Assembly (NCBI GenBank): GCA_966250325.1
Contig: CBINGY010000008.1
Coordinates: 48,026 to 112,025, forward strand
Reading direction: 5' to 3'
Length of the DNA stretch: 64,000 bases
Origin: Jiulongibacter sp966250325
GTDB taxonomy: Bacteria; Bacteroidota; Bacteroidia; Cytophagales; Spirosomataceae
How positions within the stretch are numbered: the first letter of the stretch is position 1; each line of letters opens with the position of its first letter. A program made the translations under genes and the position numbers. The notes under the pieces are model-generated. The model did not search any database. It had not been told where the DNA came from and worked only from the letters and a program-made list of their open reading frames with translations. Positions 26,433-36,071 of this stretch are shown here, one piece after another.

Positions 26433-27407
26433 TTATTTAGTTCTTTCAATAGTATATTGAATCAAATCTTTCAGTGATCTCTTGTAGGGTGAATCAGGAA
26501 ACATTTTTAAGAGTTCATAGGCCTCATTCACGTAGCGTATCATCACCTCTTTGGTGTAGGTAATTCCTCCCGATTTCTTTACAAAATCAATTACTTCATT
26601 CACTTTGGCTGGTTTATCCGAATATTTTTTCACCAGATGAATGATATGATTACGATCTGATCTTCCCGAATTATTTAAGGCATAAATAAGCGGAAGCGTC
26701 ATCTTTTTCTCTTTGATATCTATTCCTGTAGGCTTGCCGATTTCTTCGTCTCCGTAATCAAACAGGTCGTCTTTGATCTGAAAGGCCATCCCGATTTTCT
26801 CTCCCAGAATCCGATTCTGCTCAATAATTTCCTCAGAAACGCCGGAGGAGGCCGCACCGGCGGCACAGCAGGTGGCTATGAGAGACGCTGTTTTTTTCCG
26901 GATGATGTCGTAATAGATTTCTTCTGAAATATTGAGTTTCCGGGCTTTCTCTATCTGGAGCAATTCACCTTCTGCCATTTCTGTCACCGACCGGTTAATG
27001 ATTCTGAGCAGATCAAACTCTTTATTTTTCACGCTGAGGTCAAAACCCCGGGATAGTAAAAAGTCACCTACCAATACCGCGATCTTGTTTTTCCAGAGGG
27101 CGTTTACCGAGAAAAACCCCCGACGGTAATTGGAGTCATCCACCACGTCATCATGCACCAGCGTAGCGGTATGAATAAGCTCAATAAGCGAAGCCGCCCG
27201 ATAGGTAGATTCGGTAATTCCGTTGTTAATACCGGCGGAAAGAAAAACAAACATGGGCCTCACCTGCTTGCCTTTGCGGTGAATGATATACCGCATGATC
27301 TGATCCAGCAGCATCACGTCGGTTTTCATAGAACTCCGGAATTTGTGCTCAAATTCCTTCATTTCTTTATCAATAGGAGCCTGTATGTCTTTGATGCTTA
27401 TTGGCAT
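26433..27407 (-). CDS. polyprenyl diphosphate synthase
   Basis: 324 residues. First Asp-rich motif VHDDVVDDSNYRRG and second KDDLFDYGDEE; the conserved Lys-Arg pair of the GKQVRP block is near residue 50. It extends isoprenoid chains with trans geometry, probably the side chain of menaquinone. Length and the residues before the first motif fit a long-chain (C35 or longer) IspB-type enzyme, but chain length is not readable here. It stands alone, divergent from the patatin gene. Confidence 0.94.
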   Translation of the reverse strand: MPISIKDIQAPIDKEMKEFEHKFRSSMKTDVMLLDQIMRYIIHRKGKQVRPMFVFLSAGINNGITESTYRAASLIELIHTATLVHDDVVDDSNYRRGFFSVNALWKNKIAVLVGDFLLSRGFDLSVKNKEFDLLRIINRSVTEMAEGELLQIEKARKLNISEEIYYDIIRKKTASLIATCCAAGAASSGVSEEIIEQNRILGEKIGMAFQIKDDLFDYGDEEIGKPTGIDIKEKKMTLPLIYALNNSGRSDRNHIIHLVKKYSDKPAKVNEVIDFVKKSGGITYTKEVMIRYVNEAYELLKMFPDSPYKRSLKDLIQYTIERTK

Positions 27408-27563
27408 GAACGCCGCGAATCTTAAACCGTGGTGAAGTCGGCTGCAATTTTACGACTCAAAAATCTATTTTTGCAGGCAGCTGATTTATTTAAAACTTTC
27501 GTGACGTTTTTGTGCAATTCCGAATAAAAATAAGTCAATTTTGAAAATAAGAAAACCCATCGG

Positions 27564-28472
27564 ATGAAAGCATTAGTTCTGGGCGGCGGTTCGCTCAAAG
27601 GAGCCTGGCAGGTAGGGGCCATACAGGCCGTTCTGGAAACCGGATTTAAACCCGACATGATTTACGGAATCTCTGCAGGAGCCCTGAACAGCAGTTATAT
27701 GGTGAATGAAGCCGGTCGCCAATACATCCAGAACGGCTCTGTTGACTGGGACTTGCTTAACAAAAAACTGATTAGTTTCTGGATAGAAAATATCACCCGG
27801 CCTCACGATATTGGCATACTTCGCTCCCGCTGGAAACTGGGTATTGACACCATTCTCAGTCGATTTGACGGGCTACTCGATACCAATCCCCTTCACGAAA
27901 AGTTAAAAGCTCATCTAGATCTTACTAAGTTACGCAGAAGCCCCATCCGATTAAAAGTGGGTGCTGTAAATATCAACACCGGGCAGATGCATTATGCCGA
28001 TCCTCTGGAACAGCACTTTCTGGATTTTTTAAGAGCCAGCAGCTCACTGCCCATCATTATGCCCACCATTCAGATTGGAGGAGATCACCGCCAGGCATAT
28101 CTTGACGGCGGACTACGCGAAGTGGTTCCTTTGAAAAAGGCGATTGAAGACGGAGCTACAGAGATTTATGCCATCGCTACCCACCCCAAACACCGCGAAC
28201 TGGATCCCATCAATTACCGCTCATTTTTTGCTCTCATTGAACGCATCAAAGACATTTCGGTAAGTCAGTTTGAAAACAATGACATCAGCTGGGCTGAAAA
28301 CTACAATGAAAATCTGGTTTCAATCGGTGGATTTACCCTCAACAAAAAAATCAATCTGAAAGTAATCAGGCCTAAAGAGCCGGTCAAAATTAATCTGACC
28401 GATTTCAATACAGAAGATATCCGAGAGATTATCAAACAAGGGTATCAGCATGCCTATACCGAGCTTCATTAA
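27564..28472 (+). CDS. patatin-like phospholipase
   Basis: 302 residues. Oxyanion hole GGGSLKGAWQVGAIQAVLE, nucleophile elbow GISAGAL, catalytic Asp in YLDGGLREVVPL. This is the Ser-Asp dyad of patatin lipases, single domain, with no signal peptide, so probably cytoplasmic or membrane-peripheral. -7-like boxes lie at 27466-27473 (TATTTTTG) and 27536-27543 (CAATTTTG). Its TAA abuts the MFS stop on the other strand with no gap. Confidence 0.93.
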   Translation: MKALVLGGGSLKGAWQVGAIQAVLETGFKPDMIYGISAGALNSSYMVNEAGRQYIQNGSVDWDLLNKKLISFWIENITRPHDIGILRSRWKLGIDTILSRFDGLLDTNPLHEKLKAHLDLTKLRRSPIRLKVGAVNINTGQMHYADPLEQHFLDFLRASSSLPIIMPTIQIGGDHRQAYLDGGLREVVPLKKAIEDGATEIYAIATHPKHRELDPINYRSFFALIERIKDISVSQFENNDISWAENYNENLVSIGGFTLNKKINLKVIRPKEPVKINLTDFNTEDIREIIKQGYQHAYTELH

Positions 28473-29630
28473 TTAAAACAGCTTTACCCGAGCCGAAAGA
28501 AACGACCAGATAAGAGCCAGCAGAAGCACCACGCCAAAGGCAAAAGAAAGACTGGTAGCTTCGGAAATGAAACCAATTAGCACGGGCCCAGCCATGAAAC
28601 CTGCCATGGCAAAGGTATTCATAATGGCCAGTCCGTTACTTTTTGAAACTCCCGGCACACGGGCTGCACTTCCATAAAGAATGGGAGCGGCACAGGAAAC
28701 CCCTGCCCCCACCAGAGCAAAACCCACAATACTGGTAATGACCGCCGGAATAAGAACCGCCAGACCCAAACCCGTGGCGGCCAGAATACCTCCGTAGATC
28801 AGAATCTTATTTGCCCCGATTTTCGGTATCAGACTATCACCATAAAGTCTTCCCAAGGCCATAAGCAATGAATATCCAGATAAACCCCAACCCACAAAAT
28901 ACGGACTGCTCTTCACCACATCACGCATGTACACGGAGGTCCAGTCGGCCATAGTACCTTCGGCAATATTGCCACATATGCCGATCAGAATCATGAGAAG
29001 AAAGCTTCCTGTGGGCAGAAAAAAGCGGTTTTTACCATGTGAAGCACTTTCTTCCTCCCTTATTCTAAAAATAGTCGGTTTAATAATCAACGCAAAAACG
29101 ATGATTAGAAACGACATGGCCACCATATAATATCCGGGCACCACCCCGGCACCCCTGGCAATGCTGGCCGTGAGCGAGCCCGCCATAAGTCCCAAACTAA
29201 ACATGCCATGGCAGGTACTCATAATATGGACTTTCTGATGACTTTCAATACTGGTTACCCCCATGTTCATGGCAATATTGGTAACCGAAATACCCGCACC
29301 ACAGAGATACAAACCGGGTGGTAGCAACCATATAAAAGGAGCATTAATCGGAATAAGAAAGGCCAGGGCCATGCCCATCATACCGCCAATGGTGGTCGCT
29401 TTCATACCTATTCGGGAAACCAGCCAGGCCCCGAGCATGTTGGCGGTAAGAGCTCCCACCGGCATACTTAGCAGAAGCAACCCGAGATCTGCATCGTTCA
29501 GCTCAAAACGTTCCTTTACAAATGGAATGAAAGTAGCCCAGGTGCCAAAGAGAAGTCCAACCGAAAAAAAAGCCAGCCCCAATGCACGGCTCTGACGGTT
29601 CTTCAGGAAGTCTTCCGTAAGATGTTTCAA
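28473..29630 (-). CDS. MFS transporter (YbjJ-like)
   Basis: 385 residues with about 12 hydrophobic helices. TM1 begins at LGLAFFSVGLLFGTWATFIP. The intracellular loop GAWLVSRIGMKATTIGG has a variant of the MFS motif GxxxDRxGRR. The relation to the YbjJ branch is by overall pattern (LPPGLYLCGAGISVTNIAMN, AEGTMADWTSVYM), and the substrate is unknown. It ends flush against the patatin gene and begins 28 bases after the HAD gene on the same strand, so the two may be co-transcribed. Confidence 0.88.
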   Translation of the reverse strand: MKHLTEDFLKNRQSRALGLAFFSVGLLFGTWATFIPFVKERFELNDADLGLLLLSMPVGALTANMLGAWLVSRIGMKATTIGGMMGMALAFLIPINAPFIWLLPPGLYLCGAGISVTNIAMNMGVTSIESHQKVHIMSTCHGMFSLGLMAGSLTASIARGAGVVPGYYMVAMSFLIIVFALIIKPTIFRIREEESASHGKNRFFLPTGSFLLMILIGICGNIAEGTMADWTSVYMRDVVKSSPYFVGWGLSGYSLLMALGRLYGDSLIPKIGANKILIYGGILAATGLGLAVLIPAVITSIVGFALVGAGVSCAAPILYGSAARVPGVSKSNGLAIMNTFAMAGFMAGPVLIGFISEATSLSFAFGVVLLLALIWSFLSARVKLF

Positions 29631-29658
29631 GGAATCGGGTTAGATTAAAGAGGTAAAA

Positions 29659-30315
29659 TTAGTCGAGTAAACGGGCCAATATCTTTAGGTCAATATCGGA
29701 ATAGGTTTTAATATAATGATCGCAAGGAGGCAATTCTTCACGCGTGTGGCTGCTAAGTACGCCCACCACCTTCATTCCTGCATTCAGAGCGGCGGTAACA
29801 CCCGAGAATGAATCCTCAAAAACCACACAATGCCGCGACTGCACACCCAGATTTTCCGCAGATTTCAAATACACCTGCGGGTCGGGCTTGTGACGGGTTA
29901 CATCTTCAGAAGCCATGATGGATTCCATGTGTGACTCAAAACCTAACTTACCCATAATCAGATCGAGATTAGCACGCGGTGCAGAGGTAGCAACGCCGGT
30001 AAGAAAATTTGCCTGCTTCAGATCTTTCAACCAGCCTGGAAAACCCGCAATAGGAGTAACCACGTCGGCATAAATTTCACGGAATAAACTTTCCTTTTCG
30101 TCTTCCAGTTGAAGGAACTCCTCTCCTAATATCTCTCTGCCCAGAAAATGCTTCAAAATGTAGCTGTTGCTTTTCCCGAACATATGCAGGGCAAACTCCT
30201 CATCGGTGGGATTTAAACCCCGCTTCTCAAAGAAAATTCGGAAGGCTTGCGAGTGATACGGATTGGTATGACAAATCACCCCATCCATATCAAAAATAAC
30301 GGCTTTCTGACTCAT
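29659..30315 (-). CDS. HAD hydrolase, beta-phosphoglucomutase/phosphatase-like
   Basis: 218 residues, subfamily IA. Motif I AVIFDMDGVICHTN, motif II TGVATSAPRANLD, motif III HKPDPQVYL and motif IV VFEDSFSGVTAA are all present, with an alpha-helical cap (about 18-80). Substrates of this group range from beta-phosphoglucose to 2-deoxyglucose-6-phosphate. It is divergent from uvrA, and the uvrA promoter lies about 90 bases upstream of its start codon. Confidence 0.93.
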   Translation of the reverse strand: MSQKAVIFDMDGVICHTNPYHSQAFRIFFEKRGLNPTDEEFALHMFGKSNSYILKHFLGREILGEEFLQLEDEKESLFREIYADVVTPIAGFPGWLKDLKQANFLTGVATSAPRANLDLIMGKLGFESHMESIMASEDVTRHKPDPQVYLKSAENLGVQSRHCVVFEDSFSGVTAALNAGMKVVGVLSSHTREELPPCDHYIKTYSDIDLKILARLLD

Positions 30316-30401
30316 GGGGCAAAAGTAGGATTTCCAGCTTCAGCGACCACTCAATTTGACGAGATTTTTAGCAAGCCCTGTAATCCCGCACCGCGGTTTT
30401 G

Positions 30402-30409
30402 TATATTTG
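30402..30409 (+). promoter_or_regulatory. -7 box of uvrA
   Basis: TATATTTG matches TAnnTTTG exactly and lies 29 bases before the uvrA ATG. No convincing -33 element. No LexA-type palindrome is apparent. Confidence 0.5.
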
Positions 30410-30438
30410 CCGATTATCCAAAACGCTTCACAGAAAGC

Positions 30439-33273
30439 ATGTCTGAAAACCAGAAAACGCCGGATGTTTCGGGGCTTGATCCCAAAAAATACATCATCAT
30501 CAAAGGTGCCCGAGTAAACAACCTCAAGAATATTGATGTTGCTATCAAAAGAAATAGCATGACGGTAATTACCGGGCTTTCGGGCAGCGGTAAGTCGTCT
30601 CTGGCCTTTGATACCCTGTATGCAGAGGGTCAGCGTATGTATGTGGAAAGCCTCAGCAGCTATGCCCGTCAGTTTCTGGGAAGAATGGAAAAACCCGAAG
30701 TGGATTACATCAAGGGCGTTTCACCGGCCATTGCCATTGAACAGCGAGTGAGTACCAAAAACCCGAGATCTACCGTAGGTACCACCACCGAGATTTACGA
30801 TTACCTCAAACTGCTTTTTGCCAGGGTGGGAAAAACCTACTCGCCGGTATCTGGCAAAGAGGTCAAAAAAGATACCGTCACCGATGTAAGTGATTACATT
30901 TTTAGTTTTGAAGAGGGTCAAAAGGTAATGATCCTGGCTCCGCTGCATATAGCTGAGGGCCGCACCGTTAAAAAAGAACTTGATCTGCTACTCAAAAAGG
31001 GCTTTAACCGCATTTCGGTGAATCAGGAGATTCATCAGATTGAAGAAGTGCTGGAAAGTAAGGCGGAGCTCGAGAAAGTATCGGCAGGTACCATTTATAT
31101 ACTCATAGACCGGGCCGTAGTTCATTTTGATGAACAAAATCTACCTGATGAAGACACGCTGTTCCGCATTTCAGACTCCATTCAAACGGCCTTTTTCGAA
31201 GGACTGGGCGATTGTCAGGTGGAAGTGATCGGACAGGAAACCCGGAACTTCTCCGATCGCTTTGAACTCGACGGCATTAGTTTTGAAGAGCCATCCGTCA
31301 ATCTGTTTACGTTTAATAACCCCTACGGAGCCTGTAAACGCTGCGACGGCTTCGGGAAGGTGTTAGGAATTGACATTGACCTGGTGATTCCGGATAAAAA
31401 TCTGTCGGTTTTTGAAGGAGCCATTGCTCCCTGGAGGTCTGAACGTATGAGTGAGTGGCTGGCTCCCTTGCTCAGAAATGGCATCCGTTTTGATTTCCCG
31501 ATACACCGGGCGTACAAAGATCTTTCTGAGGCAGAACAGGAACTCCTCTGGACCGGAAACGCCCATTTCGCTGGTCTGAATGCATTTTTCGAAGATCTGG
31601 AAAAGCAAACCTATAAGGTACAGTACCGGGTACTGCTGAGCAGATACCGGGGCCGAACCACCTGTCCGGATTGCCGCGGCACACGGCTCAGAAAAGACGC
31701 TTCCTATGTAAAAATCAACGGAAAGTCGATCACTGATCTGGTACTGATGCCGGTGAAACAATCCCGGGAATTTTTTGAGCAGATTCAGCTGGACGAGCAT
31801 CAGGAGACAGTAGCCAAACGAATCCTCATTGAGATCAGAAACCGTCTGGAATACCTGGATCGGGTGGGTCTGGGCTATCTAACATTAAATCGCTTAACCT
31901 CCACGCTTTCCGGCGGAGAATTTCAACGGATCAAACTGGCCACCTCGCTGGGATCGGCTTTGGTAGGTTCCATGTACATTCTCGATGAGCCGAGTATTGG
32001 ATTACACCCCAGAGATACCCAAAAACTGGTTTCGGTGCTGCTTTCCTTGCGTGACATTGGAAACACGGTGATTGTGGTGGAGCACGAAGAAGAAGTAATG
32101 CAGGCCGCCGATGAAATTATTGATATAGGACCAGATGCCGGAAATCTGGGTGGAGAGCTGGTTTTTCAGGGAAGCTTTCCTCTTCCAAAAGATAGCGACA
32201 GGTCGCATACCGTACGCTTTCTGAATGGAGAAGATAAGATACGGATACCGAAACGTAGAAGAAAACCCTCAGATTTTATTCGGGTGTTGGGAGCCTGCGA
32301 GAACAACCTGAAGAGTCTCGATGTGAAATTCCCGCTGGGAGTGCTCTGTGTGGTAACCGGGGTGAGCGGTTCAGGAAAATCCACGCTGGTACGAAAAATT
32401 CTCTACCCGGCTCTGGCCCGTTTGAAAGGCGAATATGCACAGGAGGCCGGGAAGCACGCTGAGATTACAGGAAGTTTGAGTCGTATCAATCAGATTGAGA
32501 TGGTGGATCAGGACCCCATTGGCAAATCAAGCCGGTCCAATCCTGTGACTTACATCAAAGCCTATGATGCCATACGAGCTCTGATGTCGGATCAGCCGCT
32601 GGCCAAACAGCGGGATTATAAACCGGCCTTTTTCTCGTTTAATGTGGACGGAGGCCGATGTGAAGCGTGTGCCGGAGAAGGCGAGCAGACCATAGAAATG
32701 CAGTTTATGGCCGATGTGAAGCTCACCTGTGAAAGCTGCAAAGGCAAACGTTTCAAACAGGAGGTACTGGAGGTCAAATACAAGGAAAAAGACATTTCGG
32801 ATATTCTGAACATGACGGTGGATGATGCCGTGGAGTTTTTCCGGGATGATCAGCCCAAGCTTTATGAAAAACTGTTGCCGCTGCAGGAGGTGGGACTGGG
32901 ATATATTCGCTTGGGTCAATCTTCAAGCACGCTTTCGGGCGGTGAGGCACAGCGGGTGAAACTGGCGTTTTTTCTGGGCAAAGGCAATTCTGACAAAGGC
33001 AAAACGCTTTTCATCTTTGATGAACCCACTACCGGGCTTCACTTTCACGACATTCAGAAATTATTGAAAGCTTTGAATGCCTTAATTGAGCAAGGCGACT
33101 CCGTGATTATCATTGAGCACAACATGGAAGTAATCAAATCTGCCGACTGGATCATTGACCTGGGGCCTGAAGGTGGTGAGGAAGGAGGGTATTTGTGTTT
33201 TGAAGGCACACCGGAAGGTATGGTTGATCTGGAGGACAATTACACCGCCAAATTCTTAAAAGAGAAACTTTAG
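30439..33273 (+). CDS. uvrA: excinuclease ABC subunit A
   Basis: 944 residues from the ATG at 30439. The longer frame back to 30247 runs into the divergent HAD gene and is not used. UvrA detects bulky lesions in nucleotide excision repair as a dimer with UvrB. Two ABC modules: Walker A GLSGSGKSS and GVSGSGKST, signatures LSGGEFQRIKLA and LSGGEAQRVKLA. Zinc fingers CKRCDGFG, CPDCRGTR and CEACAGEGEQTIEMQF are visible. The small DUF6265 gene starts 4 bases after the stop. Confidence 0.97.
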   Translation: MSENQKTPDVSGLDPKKYIIIKGARVNNLKNIDVAIKRNSMTVITGLSGSGKSSLAFDTLYAEGQRMYVESLSSYARQFLGRMEKPEVDYIKGVSPAIAIEQRVSTKNPRSTVGTTTEIYDYLKLLFARVGKTYSPVSGKEVKKDTVTDVSDYIFSFEEGQKVMILAPLHIAEGRTVKKELDLLLKKGFNRISVNQEIHQIEEVLESKAELEKVSAGTIYILIDRAVVHFDEQNLPDEDTLFRISDSIQTAFFEGLGDCQVEVIGQETRNFSDRFELDGISFEEPSVNLFTFNNPYGACKRCDGFGKVLGIDIDLVIPDKNLSVFEGAIAPWRSERMSEWLAPLLRNGIRFDFPIHRAYKDLSEAEQELLWTGNAHFAGLNAFFEDLEKQTYKVQYRVLLSRYRGRTTCPDCRGTRLRKDASYVKINGKSITDLVLMPVKQSREFFEQIQLDEHQETVAKRILIEIRNRLEYLDRVGLGYLTLNRLTSTLSGGEFQRIKLATSLGSALVGSMYILDEPSIGLHPRDTQKLVSVLLSLRDIGNTVIVVEHEEEVMQAADEIIDIGPDAGNLGGELVFQGSFPLPKDSDRSHTVRFLNGEDKIRIPKRRRKPSDFIRVLGACENNLKSLDVKFPLGVLCVVTGVSGSGKSTLVRKILYPALARLKGEYAQEAGKHAEITGSLSRINQIEMVDQDPIGKSSRSNPVTYIKAYDAIRALMSDQPLAKQRDYKPAFFSFNVDGGRCEACAGEGEQTIEMQFMADVKLTCESCKGKRFKQEVLEVKYKEKDISDILNMTVDDAVEFFRDDQPKLYEKLLPLQEVGLGYIRLGQSSSTLSGGEAQRVKLAFFLGKGNSDKGKTLFIFDEPTTGLHFHDIQKLLKALNALIEQGDSVIIIEHNMEVIKSADWIIDLGPEGGEEGGYLCFEGTPEGMVDLEDNYTAKFLKEKL

Positions 33274-33277
33274 GCCT

Positions 33278-33736
33278 ATGAAACGGGGAATAGTTTTATT
33301 TACAATTAGCATACTTGCGATAAGCTGTCAATCTGAGAAAAATCAAAAGGCTCAACTCTCTCCAGACTGGCTGGAAGGAGAATGGCAGCGAACCAACGAC
33401 CAGGAAGGAAATGAGACTTTCGAAAGCTGGGAGAAAATAAGTGAGAAAGAATTTAGTGGAGTAGGATTTACGTTGAGTGAAGGAGATACCATTTTTAAGG
33501 AATATCTTAGAATGGTTAAAACCGATTCACTCTGGGTGTACGAAGTAACGGGAGTGAACGAACAGCCTACAAACTTTTGGATATCACAAATCGACTCAGC
33601 TTCTTTTGAGGCGGGCAATGAAGCCAATGAATTTCCCAAACTTATCCGATACGAGAAATCATCCGATGGTATCCGGGCCATCATTTCCAACGATTCCATG
33701 AAAATAGGTTATGATTTTGTACCCATGAAACCTTAG
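33278..33736 (+). CDS. DUF6265-like lipoprotein
   Basis: 152 residues. Signal GIVLFTISILAISC with Cys17. The rest resembles DUF6265: DWLEGEWQRTNDQEGNETFE, GVGFTLSEGDTIF, YEVTGVNEQPTNFWI, a single lipocalin-like beta domain that probably sits in the periplasm on a lipid anchor. The gene starts 4 bases after uvrA and 5 bases before the next gene, so it is likely read through from uvrA, although no functional link is known. Confidence 0.75.
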   Translation: MKRGIVLFTISILAISCQSEKNQKAQLSPDWLEGEWQRTNDQEGNETFESWEKISEKEFSGVGFTLSEGDTIFKEYLRMVKTDSLWVYEVTGVNEQPTNFWISQIDSASFEAGNEANEFPKLIRYEKSSDGIRAIISNDSMKIGYDFVPMKP

Positions 33737-33741
33737 GGCAC

Positions 33742-34314
33742 TTGAAAACGCCTCTTTTCTTTAAACTGCTTTTACTACTTGCTCTGGGGCTCAGACTGCT
33801 TTATGCCGGTAGAAAAAAGAGAAGTGAGATACCTAAATCCTATATTTCTCTCAAGGATTACGTATACGAGCCTATCATACAGCCAAAGGAGCTGAACAAT
33901 CATGATTCAACGCTGAACCAGATAAAAATGGTTTATCGTAAGTCGGATCGCGGAAATCTCAGCAGTAAACAGGAGCTTATTATTTTTCTTGCTGCCGAAC
34001 TGGAGAAAGCGAAAAGAAAGGGGAATTTATTCCGGTTTATCTGGCATAAAAACGAATACGTAATTGCTTTTTACGAGTCGCTGATTGAGCTGCAAATGCT
34101 ACAGGAGGCCCACCTCCAGGCCCGGGCCATTGAAGAGTATACGTTACAGAAAATCGGGGACTTACCTGCTCAAACATTTGAACCTGAATCCCTTTTTCCT
34201 GATCCCCAAAAAAGTACCAGACATTGGGAAGAATTTGTCAATCAGTTCGACCTGAATGAATTTGCGACCAGATCACTTTCCTACGCCTTTGAAAGAAAGG
34301 ATTCATCTGATTAA
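33742..34314 (+). CDS. unknown protein with N-terminal hydrophobic segment
   Basis: 190 residues from a TTG at 33742; no in-frame ATG lies near the hydrophobic segment. TPLFFKLLLLLALGLRLLYA is a membrane anchor or signal. Then a charged, mostly helical region with EAHLQARAIEEYTLQK. No family recognised. The start codon choice is uncertain. It is 5 bases after the DUF6265 gene on the same strand. The next gene begins 67 bases later. Confidence 0.55.
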   Translation: MKTPLFFKLLLLLALGLRLLYAGRKKRSEIPKSYISLKDYVYEPIIQPKELNNHDSTLNQIKMVYRKSDRGNLSSKQELIIFLAAELEKAKRKGNLFRFIWHKNEYVIAFYESLIELQMLQEAHLQARAIEEYTLQKIGDLPAQTFEPESLFPDPQKSTRHWEEFVNQFDLNEFATRSLSYAFERKDSSD

Positions 34315-34381
34315 GAAAAGGAATATTTGACAATTGAGACCCGGCCTTGTAATTTTCGGTCTCCCGATTAAACATTCAACT

Positions 34382-35203
34382 ATGATAGACGCTCATCACC
34401 ATTTCTGGAGCTATAATTCAGAAGATTATGCCTGGATAGACGATTCAATGAAGGCCATCCAAAAGGACTTTTTACCTGCAGATTTCGGATCTCTTCTGCA
34501 CTACTTTGGTTTTGAAGGTTCTGTGCTGGTTCAGGTGAATCAGAATGAAGAGGAGAATGAAACTTTCCTGAAGTATGCACGTGAAAATGACTTTATAAAA
34601 GGCGTGGTGGGCTGGATTGACCTGCGGGATGATTCATTAGAAAAAAGTCTGGAAAAGTACGTTACTGAGACCAAACTGAAAGGTTTAAGACACATTGTTC
34701 AGGGAGAGCCAGACGGCTTTCTGCTCCGGACTGAATTTATTAGAGGTGTCAAACTGCTTGAAAAATACAACTACACCTATGACATTCTTATTAAGGAGCG
34801 TCAATTGAAAGAAGCCCTTCATTTTATCAGACAATTACCTGACAATAAATTGATTATTGACCATATAGCCAAGCCGGATATTAAAAACAAGTCGATTACC
34901 CGCTGGAGCAATTACATGAAAGAAATTTCAAAACACGAGAAGGTATATGTAAAAGTATCGGGAATGGTCACGGAAGCCGATTACACCGACTGGAAAAAGG
35001 AAGATTTTTACGTTTATCTGGACCATGTGCTGGAGTATTTCGGAACCGATCGGCTGGTGTATGGTTCAGACTGGCCGGTATGTCTGGTGGCAGCCGATTA
35101 TGGCGAACAGCTGGACATTCTTCAAACCTATTTCTCGGGACTTAGCGAAGCCGAACAGCGAAAGATTTTCGGAGAAAATGCAAGGAGGTTTTATTCGCTA
35201 TAA
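34382..35203 (+). CDS. amidohydrolase, TIM-barrel lactonase-like
   Basis: 273 residues from the ATG at 34382; the 16 codons before it are not conserved in the family. HHH at 5-7 in MIDAHHHFW, then VGWIDLRD, KLIIDHIAKPDI and LVYGSDWPVC give the metal-binding His/Asp of the amidohydrolase_2 superfamily. Relatives hydrolyse sugar lactones or 2-pyrone-4,6-dicarboxylate. L-fucono/rhamnonolactonase is the most plausible reading, but the substrate is unproven. Its stop is 12 bases from the convergent TauE gene. Confidence 0.9.
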   Translation: MIDAHHHFWSYNSEDYAWIDDSMKAIQKDFLPADFGSLLHYFGFEGSVLVQVNQNEEENETFLKYARENDFIKGVVGWIDLRDDSLEKSLEKYVTETKLKGLRHIVQGEPDGFLLRTEFIRGVKLLEKYNYTYDILIKERQLKEALHFIRQLPDNKLIIDHIAKPDIKNKSITRWSNYMKEISKHEKVYVKVSGMVTEADYTDWKKEDFYVYLDHVLEYFGTDRLVYGSDWPVCLVAADYGEQLDILQTYFSGLSEAEQRKIFGENARRFYSL

Positions 35204-35215
35204 GATGGGAGAATC

Positions 35216-35944
35216 TTAAAACCACCACTTTGCCATACTAATAAGGCCCACAAAGAGAATAAGCCAAAGAGATATCTTTCGGAAATTTTCCTGCGAGATT
35301 CGCTGAAGAAGCCTCTTACCCATCCAGGTTCCGGCAAACGAAATGAGCAATAAAACGGGAGCCTTGATCAGCATATCTTTACTGATATAATCCTGCGAAA
35401 AATACACAACGAAGCGGCTGGCATCTACGGCAAAATCAATGAGTGCCGAGGTAGCCAGAAACGTGGCCTTGGGCACATCAAAAGAGGCCAGCGTAAGCCC
35501 CCGGATAGCTCCGCCGGTACCCAGCAAGCCAGCGGCAAGTCCGGAGAGTCCGCCCCCAGTTACCGAATTGATCAATGACTGTTTTAATACAAACTGAGGT
35601 TGAAGAAGTAGTAAAGCCGCAAAAAGGGTCAGAAATGCACCCAGCAGCAATTCTCCAAGATTACCGGAAAGAAACTGAGAGAAATAAGCTCCGGTTATTA
35701 CCATAAGAATACTGGGCACTCCTATAGTGAGAAAGATACGAAGGTCAATACCTTTGAAGAAGAGAACAATCTTGGAAACATTGCTAAACAAATGATAAAA
35801 AGCCGTGAGCCCGAGCACAGCCTGGAAATCATAGAAAAAACCGGCCATTGGCACAAAAAAAACGGATGAGCCAAAACCGCCCACCGTTCCCAGAATTTCT
35901 GCCAGAAGGGTAAGAAAATAAAAGAGCAAATCGGGCAAAAGCAT
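35216..35944 (-). CDS. sulfite exporter TauE/SafE family permease
   Basis: 242 residues with about 8 predicted helices in two halves, including VGGFGSSVFFVPMAGFF near the N-terminus and TGGGLSGLAAGLLGTGGAIRG, the duplicated glycine-rich TauE motifs. The family moves small anions such as sulfite, sulfoacetate or sulfonates. The substrate is unknown. It is not part of the cbb3 cluster, which has a second, different Tau/Saf-like gene at 45744. Confidence 0.88.
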   Translation of the reverse strand: MLLPDLLFYFLTLLAEILGTVGGFGSSVFFVPMAGFFYDFQAVLGLTAFYHLFSNVSKIVLFFKGIDLRIFLTIGVPSILMVITGAYFSQFLSGNLGELLLGAFLTLFAALLLLQPQFVLKQSLINSVTGGGLSGLAAGLLGTGGAIRGLTLASFDVPKATFLATSALIDFAVDASRFVVYFSQDYISKDMLIKAPVLLLISFAGTWMGKRLLQRISQENFRKISLWLILFVGLISMAKWWF

Positions 35945-36021
35945 GACTACAATTATTTCGCAGGCAAACTACCTAACTGGTGACTGGTAAACTTAAACTG
36001 TTTTACGCGGATGATAACTTC

Positions 36022-36053
36022 AACTGAGAAAAATCATATATTTTGACTCAGTT
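36022..36053. repeat. inverted repeat upstream of the L,D-transpeptidase
   Basis: AACTGAG (36022-36028) and CTCAGTT (36047-36053) are perfect complements with an 18-base spacer, ending 18 bases before the ATG at 36072. It could be a leader hairpin or an operator. Confidence 0.35.
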
Positions 36054-36071
36054 ACATCGTAAGATTAGCCC

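Noticed and set aside
30247..33273. Longer uvrA start at 30247
   Set aside because: Would run 64 codons into the divergent HAD gene, past the -7 box at 30402; 30439 is preferred.
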